Of a DNA stretch of 64,000 nucleotides, positions 53,001 through 63,859 are shown one piece after another (position 1 is the first letter of the stretch; every line of letters begins with the position of its first letter). A program made the translations under genes and the position numbers. Location of the stretch: assembly GCA_039969355.1 (NCBI GenBank), contig JBDVOA010000005.1, positions 27,236 to 91,235 of the forward strand, written 5' to 3'. The notes beneath the pieces are model-generated. The model was not told the origin of the DNA, ran no database searches, and worked only from the letters and a program-made list of their open reading frames with translations. Source of the stretch: JL08 sp039969355. GTDB lineage: Bacteria; Pseudomonadota; Alphaproteobacteria; Rhodobacterales; Rhodobacteraceae.

Positions 53001-54157
53001 TGAAATCGATGATCATTGGCAAAACGGCTGTAAAAGGCCCTAAAGGTGTCCGCTCTGGCTCTGAAATCAACGACGAACTGCTGGAAATGCTGACACGCGA
53101 TCAGTGGTGGATGCTGGCGTTGAAGGACGAGAAGGACGCGCAGATCGTCGAAGCCCTGAACGAGCAATACGAAGTGCAGAAGCGCGCTCTGGACGCCCGT
53201 TTTGAGGACAAGGTCGAGAAAGTGCGCCGTGGTGATGATCTGCCACCCGGCGTGATGAAGATGGTCAAAGTCTTCGTCGCAGTGAAGCGCAAGCTCCAAC
53301 CGGGCGACAAGATGGCCGGTCGTCACGGCAACAAAGGTGTGATTTCCAAGGTTGTACCGATGGAAGACATGCCATTCCTTGCGGATGGGACGCCGGTTGA
53401 TTTCTGTCTCAACCCGTTAGGTGTACCATCGCGCATGAACGTTGGTCAAATCCTTGAAACCCACATGGGTTGGGCCGCGCGCGGTCTGGGTTTGGATATC
53501 GACGAGGCGATGCAAGAGTACAAGCGCTCTGGTGATCTCACACCGGTGCGCGAAGCAATGAAAATCGCCTATGGTGACAATGTCTACGACGAAGGCATTG
53601 CAGGTATGGACGAAGAAACGCTGGTAGAGGCGGCAGGCAACGTCACACACGGCGTACCGATTGCGACACCGGTTTTTGACGGCGCGAAAGAGGCAGATGT
53701 AAACGACGCGCTTGTGCGCTCGGGCTTTGACACATCTGGCCAGTCGGTTCTGTTTGATGGCCGCACGGGTGAGCAATTTGCCCGCCCTGTTACTGTGGGC
53801 GTCAAATACCTGCTGAAACTGCACCACCTTGTGGATGACAAAATCCACGCGCGTTCCACCGGGCCATATTCGCTGGTCACCCAGCAGCCCTTGGGCGGTA
53901 AAGCACAGTTTGGTGGTCAGCGCTTTGGGGAAATGGAAGTCTGGGCGCTCGAAGCGTACGGCGCGGCCTATACCCTGCAGGAAATGCTGACAGTGAAATC
54001 AGATGACGTTGCCGGACGGACGAAAGTCTACGAAAGCATCGTCAAAGGTGAAGACAACTTTGAAGCCGGTATTCCGGAGAGCTTTAACGTGCTCGTCAAA
54101 GAGGTCCGTGGCCTTGGTCTGAATATGGAACTCCTGGACGCAGAGGAAGATGAGTGA
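50021..54157 (+). CDS. rpoB: DNA-directed RNA polymerase beta subunit
   Basis: Catalytic subunit of RNA polymerase, 1378 residues, normal for Alphaproteobacteria. ATG 50021 ([16 protein letters not shown]) has aggtga eight bases upstream; the frame extends a few codons further but without support. The rifampicin region (about 528-560: [30 protein letters not shown]) is of the sensitive type. Other conserved blocks are [34 protein letters not shown] and [15 protein letters not shown]. Confidence 0.98.
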   Translation: [1378 protein letters not shown]

Positions 54158-54209
54158 CGGGTTAACCTCGTAGCTTTTCCCCCTTTGCCTCCCTTTCAAG
54201 GATTTGAAA

Positions 54210-57200
54210 ATGAACCAGGAACTGACAAACAACCCGTTTAACCCGCTGACGCCCCCCAAGGTGTTTGACGAAATCAAAGTATCTTTGGCAAGCCCAGAGC
54301 GTATTCTGAGCTGGTCTTTCGGCGAAATCAAAAAACCGGAAACTATCAATTACCGGACGTTCAAGCCGGAACGTGATGGCCTGTTCTGCGCCCGTATCTT
54401 TGGACCGATCAAAGATTACGAGTGCTTGTGTGGCAAATACAAACGCATGAAGTATCGCGGCGTTGTTTGCGAGAAATGTGGTGTTGAAGTCACGCTGCAA
54501 AAAGTGCGCCGCGAGCGGATGGGTCACATTGAACTGGCGGCCCCTGTTGCGCACATCTGGTTCCTGAAATCGCTTCCCTCCCGCATCGGCCTGATGCTGG
54601 ACATGACGTTGCGTGATCTGGAACGGGTTCTTTACTTCGAAAACTACGTGGTGATCGAGCCGGGCCTGACAGACCTCACTTACGGTCAGATGATGACCGA
54701 AGAAGAGTATATGGACGCACAGGACGCTTACGGTATGGACGCGTTTACGGCCAATATCGGTGCCGAAGCGATCCGTGAAATGCTGGCGCAGATCGACTTG
54801 GAAGCCGAAGCTGACACGCTGCGTGCTGATCTGGCCGTGGCAACCGGCGAATTGAAGCCGAAGAAGATCATCAAACGTTTGAAAGTCGTCGAAAGCTTTC
54901 TGGAATCCGGCAACCGCCCGGAGTGGATGGTTCTGACTGTGATCCCGGTGATCCCACCAGAGTTGCGCCCTTTGGTGCCGCTTGATGGCGGTCGTTTTGC
55001 GACATCCGATCTCAACGATCTTTATCGTCGCGTAATCAACCGGAACAACCGCCTGAAACGTCTGATCGAATTGCGTGCGCCCGATATCATCGTGCGTAAC
55101 GAAAAGCGGATGTTGCAGGAATCTGTAGATGCGTTGTTTGACAACGGTCGTCGCGGGCGCGTGATCACTGGCGCCAACAAGCGTCCTTTGAAATCGCTGT
55201 CCGACATGCTGAAGGGTAAGCAGGGTCGGTTCCGCCAAAACCTTTTGGGAAAACGTGTCGATTTTTCTGGGCGTTCCGTCATCGTGACGGGGCCGGAACT
55301 CAAACTGCATCAATGTGGTTTGCCAAAAAAGATGGCGCTCGAACTGTTCAAACCGTTCATTTATTCGCGCCTTGAAGCCAAAGGCCTGTCTTCCACAGTC
55401 AAGCAAGCCAAGAAGTTGGTCGAAAAAGAACGTCCTGAAGTCTGGGATATTCTGGATGAAGTCATCCGCGAGCATCCCGTGATGCTGAACCGTGCGCCGA
55501 CATTGCACCGTTTGGGTATTCAGGCGTTTGAACCGGTTTTGATCGAAGGCAAAGCAATCCAGCTTCACCCGCTGGTCTGCTCGGCCTTTAACGCTGACTT
55601 TGACGGCGACCAGATGGCCGTGCACGTTCCGCTGAGCCTTGAAGCCCAGTTGGAAGCGCGCGTACTGATGATGTCGACGAACAACGTTCTGTCGCCTGCC
55701 AACGGTGCGCCGATCATCGTTCCGTCGCAGGATATGATCTTAGGTCTGTATTACACCACGCTTGAGCGCGAGGGCATGATCGGTCAAGGCATGTCTTTTG
55801 CATCAATTGATGAAGTACAGCATGCACTGGATGCCGGAGTTGTTCACCTGCATGCCAAAATCACGGCCCGCATTCCGCAGATCGATGACGAAGGCAACGA
55901 AGTGCAGGTGCGCTTTGATACGACGCCAGGTCGCGTGCGGCTCGGGGCGTTGCTGCCGTTAAATGCGAAAGCTCCGTTCCACTTGGTTAACCGTCTGCTG
56001 CGCAAAAAAGAGGTGCAGCAGGTGATCGATACTGTTTACCGGTATTGCGGACAAAAAGAGTCTGTCATTTTCTGCGATCAGATCATGACCATGGGTTTCC
56101 GCGAGGCGTTCCGGGCCGGCATTTCGTTTGGTAAAGACGACATGCTGATCCCCGAAACCAAATGGCCACTAGTCGACGAAACGCGCGGTCAGGTGAAAGA
56201 CTTTGAACAGCAGTATATGGACGGCCTGATCACTCAGGGTGAAAAGTACAACAAAGTTGTCGATGCCTGGTCTAAGTGTAACGACAAGGTCACGGACGCC
56301 ATGATGGGGGCCATCTCGGCCAGCCGTCATAACGACGCGGGTGCGGAAGTAGAGCCGAACTCGGTCTACATGATGGCCCATTCTGGTGCGCGTGGCTCTG
56401 TGACACAGATGAAACAGCTCGGCGGGATGCGTGGCCTGATGGCCAAGCCTAACGGCGACATCATCGAGACTCCGATTATCTCTAACTTTAAAGAGGGCCT
56501 GACCGTTCTTGAGTACTTCAACTCAACACACGGTGCACGTAAAGGGCTGTCGGATACAGCCTTGAAGACAGCCAACTCGGGCTATCTGACGCGTCGTTTG
56601 GTTGACGTGGCTCAGGATTGCATCGTGCGTACACGCGATTGTGGAACTGAAGCCTCGATTACCGCAGTAGCGGCGGTCAATGATGGCGAAGTTGTTTCTT
56701 CACTGTCAGAACGTGTTCTGGGTCGGGTCGTTGCCGAAGATGTGCTTCGCCCCGGTACAGATGAAGTTCTGGTCGCGCATGGTTCTTTGGTTGACGAACG
56801 CATGGCAGATGCCATTGATGAAGCCGGTGTTGCCAGTGCTCGTATCAGAAGTCCGCTGACGTGTGAGGCCGAAGAAGGCGTTTGTGCCATGTGTTATGGC
56901 CGCGACCTTGCTCGCGGTACCATGGTCAACACTGGTGAAGCGGTTGGCATCATCGCGGCACAATCCATCGGAGAACCGGGTACACAATTGACGATGCGGA
57001 CATTCCACATCGGTGGTGTTGCACAAGGTGGTCAACAATCATTCCAGGAAGCTTCTCACGAGGGTAAAGTTGTTTTTGAGGGCGAACAGACGCTCGAAAA
57101 CGCGGCCGGCGAAACCATGGTTATGGGTCGGAACATGAAAATGGCAATCCTGGATGAAAACGGTGACGAGCGTGCCAATCACAAGCTGGGGTATGGTTCC

Positions 57201-58451
57201 AAGCTATTCATCAAACACGGCGACAAAGTTGCTCGCGGTGACAAGCTGTTTGAATGGGATCCATACACCTTGCCGATCATTGCCGAGAAATCGGGTACTG
57301 TTAAATTTGTTGACCTCGTTTCTGGCATTGCCGTGCGCGACGAGACGGATGACGCGACCGGCATGACCCAGAAAATCGTGATCGATTGGCGCGCTGCCCC
57401 CAAAGGCAACGAACTTAAACCCGAGATCATTCTTGTAGACAAAGATGGTGAACCTGTCCGCAATGACAATGGCAACCCGGTGACCTATCCGATGTCTGTC
57501 GATGCGGTCATGTCTGTGGAAGATGGTCAGGAAATTGTCGCTGGTGAAATCGTGGCACGCATTCCGCGTGAGGGCGCAAAAACCAAAGACATCACTGGTG
57601 GTCTGCCCCGTGTGGCAGAACTCTTTGAGGCTCGTCGCCCAAAAGATCACGCCATCATCGCGGAGATCGACGGGTATGTAAGGTTCGGACGTGACTACAA
57701 AAACAAGCGTAGAATCTCGATTGAACCAGCTGATGAGAGCCTCGATCCATCGGAATATATGGTGCCAAAAGGTAAGCACATTCCTGTTCAGGAAGGTGAC
57801 TTCATCCAGAAGGGTGACTACCTGATGGACGGCAACCCGGCACCACATGATATTCTGTCCATTATGGGTGTTGAAGCCCTCGCGGACTACATGATCGACG
57901 AGGTTCAGGATGTTTATCGTCTTCAGGGTGTGAAAATCAACGATAAGCATATCGAAGTAATCGTGCGCCAGATGCTCCAGAAATGGGAAATTCTGGACAG
58001 CGGCGAAACCACGCTGCTGAAAGGGGAACACGTCGATAAGGCCGAGTTTGATGAGGCTAATGCTAAGGCGGTTTCCAAAGGCGGGCGCCCGGCAGCGGGT
58101 GAGCCGATCTTATTGGGTATTACCAAAGCGTCTCTGCAAACGCGTTCTTTCATCTCAGCGGCGTCGTTCCAAGAAACCACGCGTGTTCTGACCGAAGCTT
58201 CGGTTCAGGGCAAGCGTGACAAGTTGGTGGGGCTCAAAGAAAACGTCATCGTTGGCCGACTGATCCCGGCGGGCACAGGTGGCGCAACGCAACATGTGCG
58301 CCAAATAGCGACCGAGCGCGACAGCGTTGTTATCGAAGCGCGACGCGAAGAAGCCGAAGCCGCGGCCGCCCTTGCGGCACCGGTTGAGGACGATGTAACC
58401 GGAGCTCAGGTCTTCGACGCAGTCGTGGAACCAACCGACAGCCGCGATTAA
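54210..58451 (+). CDS. rpoC: DNA-directed RNA polymerase beta' subunit
   Basis: Catalytic subunit of RNA polymerase, 1413 residues. The zinc-binding segment with CLCGKYKRMKYRGVVCEKC lies near residue 70; the magnesium-binding loop NADFDGD at 461-467 is intact; the second zinc site is in CEAEEGVCAMCYGRDL and the bridge/trigger region follows GAVAIIAAQSIGEPGTQL-like sequence (EAVGIIAAQSIGEPGTQLTM). ATG 54210 has aagga upstream. The gene ends 27 bases before a strong terminator. Confidence 0.98.
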   Translation: MNQELTNNPFNPLTPPKVFDEIKVSLASPERILSWSFGEIKKPETINYRTFKPERDGLFCARIFGPIKDYECLCGKYKRMKYRGVVCEKCGVEVTLQKVRRERMGHIELAAPVAHIWFLKSLPSRIGLMLDMTLRDLERVLYFENYVVIEPGLTDLTYGQMMTEEEYMDAQDAYGMDAFTANIGAEAIREMLAQIDLEAEADTLRADLAVATGELKPKKIIKRLKVVESFLESGNRPEWMVLTVIPVIPPELRPLVPLDGGRFATSDLNDLYRRVINRNNRLKRLIELRAPDIIVRNEKRMLQESVDALFDNGRRGRVITGANKRPLKSLSDMLKGKQGRFRQNLLGKRVDFSGRSVIVTGPELKLHQCGLPKKMALELFKPFIYSRLEAKGLSSTVKQAKKLVEKERPEVWDILDEVIREHPVMLNRAPTLHRLGIQAFEPVLIEGKAIQLHPLVCSAFNADFDGDQMAVHVPLSLEAQLEARVLMMSTNNVLSPANGAPIIVPSQDMILGLYYTTLEREGMIGQGMSFASIDEVQHALDAGVVHLHAKITARIPQIDDEGNEVQVRFDTTPGRVRLGALLPLNAKAPFHLVNRLLRKKEVQQVIDTVYRYCGQKESVIFCDQIMTMGFREAFRAGISFGKDDMLIPETKWPLVDETRGQVKDFEQQYMDGLITQGEKYNKVVDAWSKCNDKVTDAMMGAISASRHNDAGAEVEPNSVYMMAHSGARGSVTQMKQLGGMRGLMAKPNGDIIETPIISNFKEGLTVLEYFNSTHGARKGLSDTALKTANSGYLTRRLVDVAQDCIVRTRDCGTEASITAVAAVNDGEVVSSLSERVLGRVVAEDVLRPGTDEVLVAHGSLVDERMADAIDEAGVASARIRSPLTCEAEEGVCAMCYGRDLARGTMVNTGEAVGIIAAQSIGEPGTQLTMRTFHIGGVAQGGQQSFQEASHEGKVVFEGEQTLENAAGETMVMGRNMKMAILDENGDERANHKLGYGSKLFIKHGDKVARGDKLFEWDPYTLPIIAEKSGTVKFVDLVSGIAVRDETDDATGMTQKIVIDWRAAPKGNELKPEIILVDKDGEPVRNDNGNPVTYPMSVDAVMSVEDGQEIVAGEIVARIPREGAKTKDITGGLPRVAELFEARRPKDHAIIAEIDGYVRFGRDYKNKRRISIEPADESLDPSEYMVPKGKHIPVQEGDFIQKGDYLMDGNPAPHDILSIMGVEALADYMIDEVQDVYRLQGVKINDKHIEVIVRQMLQKWEILDSGETTLLKGEHVDKAEFDEANAKAVSKGGRPAAGEPILLGITKASLQTRSFISAASFQETTRVLTEASVQGKRDKLVGLKENVIVGRLIPAGTGGATQHVRQIATERDSVVIEARREEAEAAAALAAPVEDDVTGAQVFDAVVEPTDSRD

Positions 58452-58477
58452 TCCTTCTGGACATGACAAAACCTAAC

Positions 58478-58508
58478 CCCCCGCATTTATTTTGTGCGGG
58501 GGTTTTTC
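58478..58508 (+). terminator. Rho-independent terminator of the rpoBC operon
   Basis: CCCCCGCA (58478-58485) pairs perfectly with TGCGGGGG (58495-58502) around a 9-base AT-rich loop, and the stem is followed at once by TTTTTC. It is 27 bases after the rpoC stop codon, and isolates this operon from the EamA and str-operon genes. Confidence 0.92.
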
Positions 58509-58802
58509 TTATGACGGTGAAAGGGTTCATTGGAATGGGCGGCAGTGCCAACCATTGATACTTCGTTAGTCAACTCGATTAACGATTTTGGTCATCTCTT
58601 TCGCAGCGGTCTCCGCACACACGCGGATGGCTAAGACTTCTGCATTTCCGTTTTAGCGATTGGACATACTCGAACTATCAGTAATGACAACAAATTCGAC
58701 CCAGAGAAGTTGGCGTTGACCCGCAATTGAAGGCAGCGTTAGATAATCCGTCGTCACCAGCAATCGAAAAGCTTTGTCTTGCAATTCCCAGTGGAGATTT
58801 GA
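58509..58802 (+). other. Gap between the rpoC terminator and the EamA gene
   Basis: About 290 bases with no ORF or RNA gene that I can recognise. It should carry the promoter of the EamA gene, but no convincing -35/-10 pair is seen. Confidence 0.35.
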
Positions 58803-59669
58803 ATGGCGCCGAATTTGCGTGGTGCACTGTTGATGATGGCGTCCATGGCGGCATTTACACTCAACGATTCATTGCTAAAGCTGACCAATGGTGAGTTACC
58901 GTTGTTTCAATTACTGTTTTTACGTGGTGTTTTGACCACGTTGCTGATTTTTGGGCTGGCTCGTCATCTCGGCACGATGCATCTTGTGATTTCGCGCCGT
59001 GATTGGGGCCTAATCGGATTGCGCAGTGGCGCAGAAATTGCTGCTGCATACTTTTTTCTGACCGCACTCTTTAACATGCCGCTGGCCAATGTGACCGCGA
59101 TCCTGCAAGTCTTGCCGCTGACTGTCACGCTGGGCAGTGCACTCTTTTTCGGCGAGGCAGTTGGTTGGCGGCGAATGCTGGCAATTTTTATTGGCTTTGC
59201 GGGAATGCTCTTGATTGTTCGTCCTGGCGCCGAAGGTTTCAGCGTTTTCGCGCTCTACGCGTTAGTTGCCGTTGTTTGTGTAACCATACGAGATTTGTCC
59301 ACCCGCCGTCTTTCACCTAGTGTACCTTCTATGACCGTGACTCTTTCGGCGTCGCTGAGCATCACACTGTTTTCCGGGCTCGCATCGTTGGGAAACGACT
59401 GGATTTCCGTCACGTTAGAACAAGGCTGGCTGATAGCCGGGGCCTCGGTTTTCATACTGGGTGGGTACCTGTTCAGCGTCCTGGTGATGCGGGTTGGCGA
59501 CGTGTCTTTTGTCGCCCCATTTAGATATTCGGGACTGATCTGGGCGCTGCTATTGGGATGGTTATTGTTCGGCGACTGGCCAGACACCGTAACTCTGCTC
59601 GGTGCAGCAATCGTTGTCACGACCGGCCTGTTTACGCTTTATAGGGAACGGGCCGCCTTACGACCCTGA
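58803..59669 (+). CDS. EamA/DMT-family transporter
   Basis: A 288-residue inner-membrane protein with ten predicted helices in two EamA repeats (starting near MMASMAAFTLNDSLLKLTNG and near FALYALVAVVCVTIRDLSTR). ANVTAILQVLPLTVTLGSAL and VAPFRYSGLIWALLLGWLLF are typical family segments. Family members export or import small metabolites; the substrate cannot be told. ATG 58803 has ggaga upstream. Its last 12 bases overlap the convergent glycosyltransferase gene. It and its neighbour lie between rpoC and the str operon. Confidence 0.9.
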   Translation: MAPNLRGALLMMASMAAFTLNDSLLKLTNGELPLFQLLFLRGVLTTLLIFGLARHLGTMHLVISRRDWGLIGLRSGAEIAAAYFFLTALFNMPLANVTAILQVLPLTVTLGSALFFGEAVGWRRMLAIFIGFAGMLLIVRPGAEGFSVFALYALVAVVCVTIRDLSTRRLSPSVPSMTVTLSASLSITLFSGLASLGNDWISVTLEQGWLIAGASVFILGGYLFSVLVMRVGDVSFVAPFRYSGLIWALLLGWLLFGDWPDTVTLLGAAIVVTTGLFTLYRERAALRP

Positions 59670-60467
59670 AAACACACGGCGTACGTGATCTGAGTCAATA
59701 TTGTATACCGATTTAAAATGTGCTTCGCCAGTTGCATCCAGGGGCGTTAGTATCACGGGTCTGATGCTGGGCCTTTGACGAGAGTCGTTGTAGTTATTGT
59801 AACTCCGCAGAAGCATATCTTCACCCGAAAAGGTCACAGTTGGCATGTTATGGGCTACTTTGGCGTGCGCAAAGTTCATTACGCTCTGTGGAACGTCAGG
59901 CTGAAACATGAGCGCCAGTGCTGCAGTCGTATAGGGAGTTTTGGTAGGCGTTGCGGCAATACCACGCGGACCGAGTCCAACGATGAAACCTTGATTAAAG
60001 TCAATCGCAATATGTCGGTGTTTCGCAAGGATAGTGCGCGAGTCCAATGCTGCCTCTCGAAGTCGTTCGACATAGGTACAGGCGACGGCGTCATCATCAT
60101 CCATGCGAAACTGAAGGTTGGGATCAGTGTGTGAAGTGCGCACCGAGTTTATCGCGTCCTGCATGACCTTGCGGTGTTTGCCGGCCGCGCGTTCAAAAAC
60201 AATGGCTTGCGGAATATCCTCCAGCAGTGCCTTCAAACGGTCACGGTACTGCGTTGGCAAATCGTTCCCCGTTACGACTAGAAAAGTAAAATTTTGATCA
60301 GATTGCGCTCGCAACGGAGGCAGTGTGATGGTTTCAAAGATGCGAAATCGCTCTTCCATTCTGTGTTGTGCATAGAGATACGCGCGGCGAGCATCAATTG
60401 AGTCGTGTTTGACCTGAAATCCTCCAATTCCGGGATAGGAGAAACGGCAAATCCCGATTACCTGCAT
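59658..60467 (-). CDS. Putative rhamnosyl transferase-type protein (PF11316-like)
   Basis: A 269-residue protein resembling the family annotated putative rhamnosyl transferase. It has the opening VIGICRFSYPGIGGFQV, the FETITLPPLRAQSDQNFTFL segment and the acidic motif FRMDDDDAVACTYVERLRE (about 119-137), which looks like a nucleotide-sugar DXD site. No signal peptide or membrane helix is seen. Sugar and acceptor are unknown. The gene has no visible partner and converges on the EamA gene. Confidence 0.78.
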   Translation of the reverse strand: MQVIGICRFSYPGIGGFQVKHDSIDARRAYLYAQHRMEERFRIFETITLPPLRAQSDQNFTFLVVTGNDLPTQYRDRLKALLEDIPQAIVFERAAGKHRKVMQDAINSVRTSHTDPNLQFRMDDDDAVACTYVERLREAALDSRTILAKHRHIAIDFNQGFIVGLGPRGIAATPTKTPYTTAALALMFQPDVPQSVMNFAHAKVAHNMPTVTFSGEDMLLRSYNNYNDSRQRPSIRPVILTPLDATGEAHFKSVYNIDSDHVRRVFSGS

Positions 60468-60554
60468 GTTTGGTTTTCTCGCCTGTCAGATGATGTGGAA
60501 CCGTTTGCCAAAGCATCGCAGGCTGACCCATTGTATGCAAGGCGCGCGGGGCTG
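60468..60554. other. Divergent gap before the str operon promoter
   Basis: This short stretch belongs to the 340-base region between the glycosyltransferase start (minus) and rpsL (plus). The remainder of that region is taken up by the promoter and leader listed next. No separate feature is seen in these bases. The open frame at 60405-60635 crosses the promoter and looks non-coding. Confidence 0.3.
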
Positions 60555-60583
60555 TTGACACCACCGGCGACTCCCCCTATACG
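60555..60583 (+). promoter_or_regulatory. Strong sigma70-type promoter of the str operon
   Basis: A consensus -35, TTGACA (60555-60560), is followed after 17 bases by TATACG (60578-60583), a good -10. The GC-rich spacer resembles strong stable-RNA promoters of Rhodobacteraceae. Transcription would start near 60590, leaving a leader of about 215 bases before rpsL. Confidence 0.8.
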
Positions 60584-60680
60584 CCCGCTATCTCGGGAGG
60601 GGGACTATGTCCTCTTGTCCGAAATCAGAACTTAAGTGGTCACGATCCGACCTAATGCTGGTCCGATCCTCTGTAAGCCC

Positions 60681-60770
60681 ACCGCGTCGTTTCCTCGGTA
60701 CGGAAACGTGGCGGTCTTTTCGCTTTGCGGACGCGCAAAGTGAGTGAATTTAACCGCGGGGCCGCCCCGC
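60681..60770 (+). promoter_or_regulatory. Leader of rpsL with three successive hairpins
   Basis: Three stems stand in a row. First, ACCGC plus CGTTTCC pair with GGAAACG plus GCGGT (60681-60715, loop TCGGTAC, a 2-base internal mismatch), followed by CTTTTCG. Second, CTTTGCG/CGCAAAG (60723-60740). Third, GCGGGG/CCCCGC (60756-60770). The first has terminator-like form and could reduce readthrough or act as an attenuator. The third ends about 36 bases before the rpsL start codon. No known riboswitch is recognised. Confidence 0.6.
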
Positions 60771-60806
60771 ACGACATAAGTGTTGCGAAACGGGGAAAGA
60801 ACCGGA

Positions 60807-61178
60807 ATGCCAACGATACAACAGCTGATCCGAAAACCGCGTCAGCCTAAAATTAAACGCTCGAAATCCATGCACCTGCAGGAGTGCCCGCAAAAACGTG
60901 GCGTCTGCACACGGGTTTACACAACGACACCGAAGAAGCCGAACTCGGCCATGCGGAAGGTTGCCAAGGTGCGCCTGACAAACGGTTTCGAAGTCATAAG
61001 CTACATTCCGGGTGAAAGCCACAACCTGCAGGAACACAGCGTTGTGCTGATCCGTGGCGGTCGTGTAAAAGACCTTCCCGGTGTGCGCTACCACATCCTG
61101 CGTGGTGTACTGGATACGCAAGGCGTTAAAGATCGTAAACAACGTCGTTCGAAATACGGCGCCAAGCGTCCGAAGTAA
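60807..61178 (+). CDS. rpsL: 30S ribosomal protein S12
   Basis: Decoding-site protein of the 30S subunit, 123 residues. PTIQQLIRKPRQPKIKRSKS opens the protein; TTTPKKPNSAMRK carries the Lys equivalent to E. coli Lys43 and VKDLPGVRYH the Lys88 position, both of streptomycin-sensitive type. ATG 60807 is chosen; the nine codons upstream are not part of the family. It starts the str operon. Confidence 0.98.
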   Translation: MPTIQQLIRKPRQPKIKRSKSMHLQECPQKRGVCTRVYTTTPKKPNSAMRKVAKVRLTNGFEVISYIPGESHNLQEHSVVLIRGGRVKDLPGVRYHILRGVLDTQGVKDRKQRRSKYGAKRPK

Positions 61179-61190
61179 GGAGAGACTGGT

Positions 61191-61661
61191 ATGTCCCGTC
61201 GTCACGCCGCTGAAAAGCGCGAAATTCTGCCAGACGCCAAATACGGTGATCTGATCCTGAGCAAGTTCATGAACAACCTGATGATCGACGGCAAGAAGTC
61301 GGTCGCCGAAACCATCGTATATAATGCGCTGGACCGGGTCGAAGACAAGATCAAGCGCGCGCCCGTCGAGGTGTTCCATGAAGCGCTGGAAAATATTCAA
61401 CCTTCTGTTGAGGTGCGTTCGCGCCGCGTTGGTGGTGCCACCTATCAGGTACCGGTTGAAGTGCGCCCCGAGCGTCGCCAGGCATTGGCCATCCGCTGGC
61501 TGATCAAAGCGTCACGCTCGCGCAACGAAAACACGATGGAAGAACGCCTTGCTGGCGAGCTGCTGGATGCTGTGAATTCCCGTGGTTCCGCTGTCAAAAA
61601 GCGCGAAGACACCCACAAGATGGCCGATGCGAACAAAGCATTCAGCCATTATCGCTGGTAA
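61191..61661 (+). CDS. rpsG: 30S ribosomal protein S7
   Basis: Assembly protein of the 30S head, 156 residues, with SRRHAAEKREILPDAKYGDL, SKFMNNLMIDGKKSVAETIV and VRSRRVGGATYQVPVEVRPE. aaggagag lies before ATG, 12 bases after rpsL. In E. coli S7 represses translation of the str operon; nothing in this gap shows a specific site. Confidence 0.98.
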   Translation: MSRRHAAEKREILPDAKYGDLILSKFMNNLMIDGKKSVAETIVYNALDRVEDKIKRAPVEVFHEALENIQPSVEVRSRRVGGATYQVPVEVRPERRQALAIRWLIKASRSRNENTMEERLAGELLDAVNSRGSAVKKREDTHKMADANKAFSHYRW

Positions 61662-61683
61662 ATTTACACTGAGGCACTGACCC

Positions 61684-63801
<2,118 letters not shown>

Positions 63802-63811
63802 TCAAATAACC

Positions 63812-63836
63812 GCCGTTCGGGCTTTGCCCGGGCGGC
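63812..63836 (+). promoter_or_regulatory. Hairpin between fusA and tufA
   Basis: GCCGTTCGGGC (63812-63822) pairs with GCCCGGGCGGC (63826-63836) around a TTT loop, with two G-U pairs. TTTG follows. It lies 11 bases after fusA and 24 bases before tufA. It may be a weak attenuator or a processing site; it is not a full terminator. Confidence 0.5.
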
Positions 63837-63859
63837 TTTGAACACTTAAGGAGGCCATC

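Noticed and set aside
54162..55625. 487-codon open frame antisense to rpoC
   Set aside because: It mirrors rpoC codon use, has no ribosome site or recognisable product, and rpoC is certain in this stretch.
60405..60635. 76-codon plus-strand frame before rpsL
   Set aside because: It begins inside the glycosyltransferase gene and runs over a near-consensus promoter; no ribosome site.
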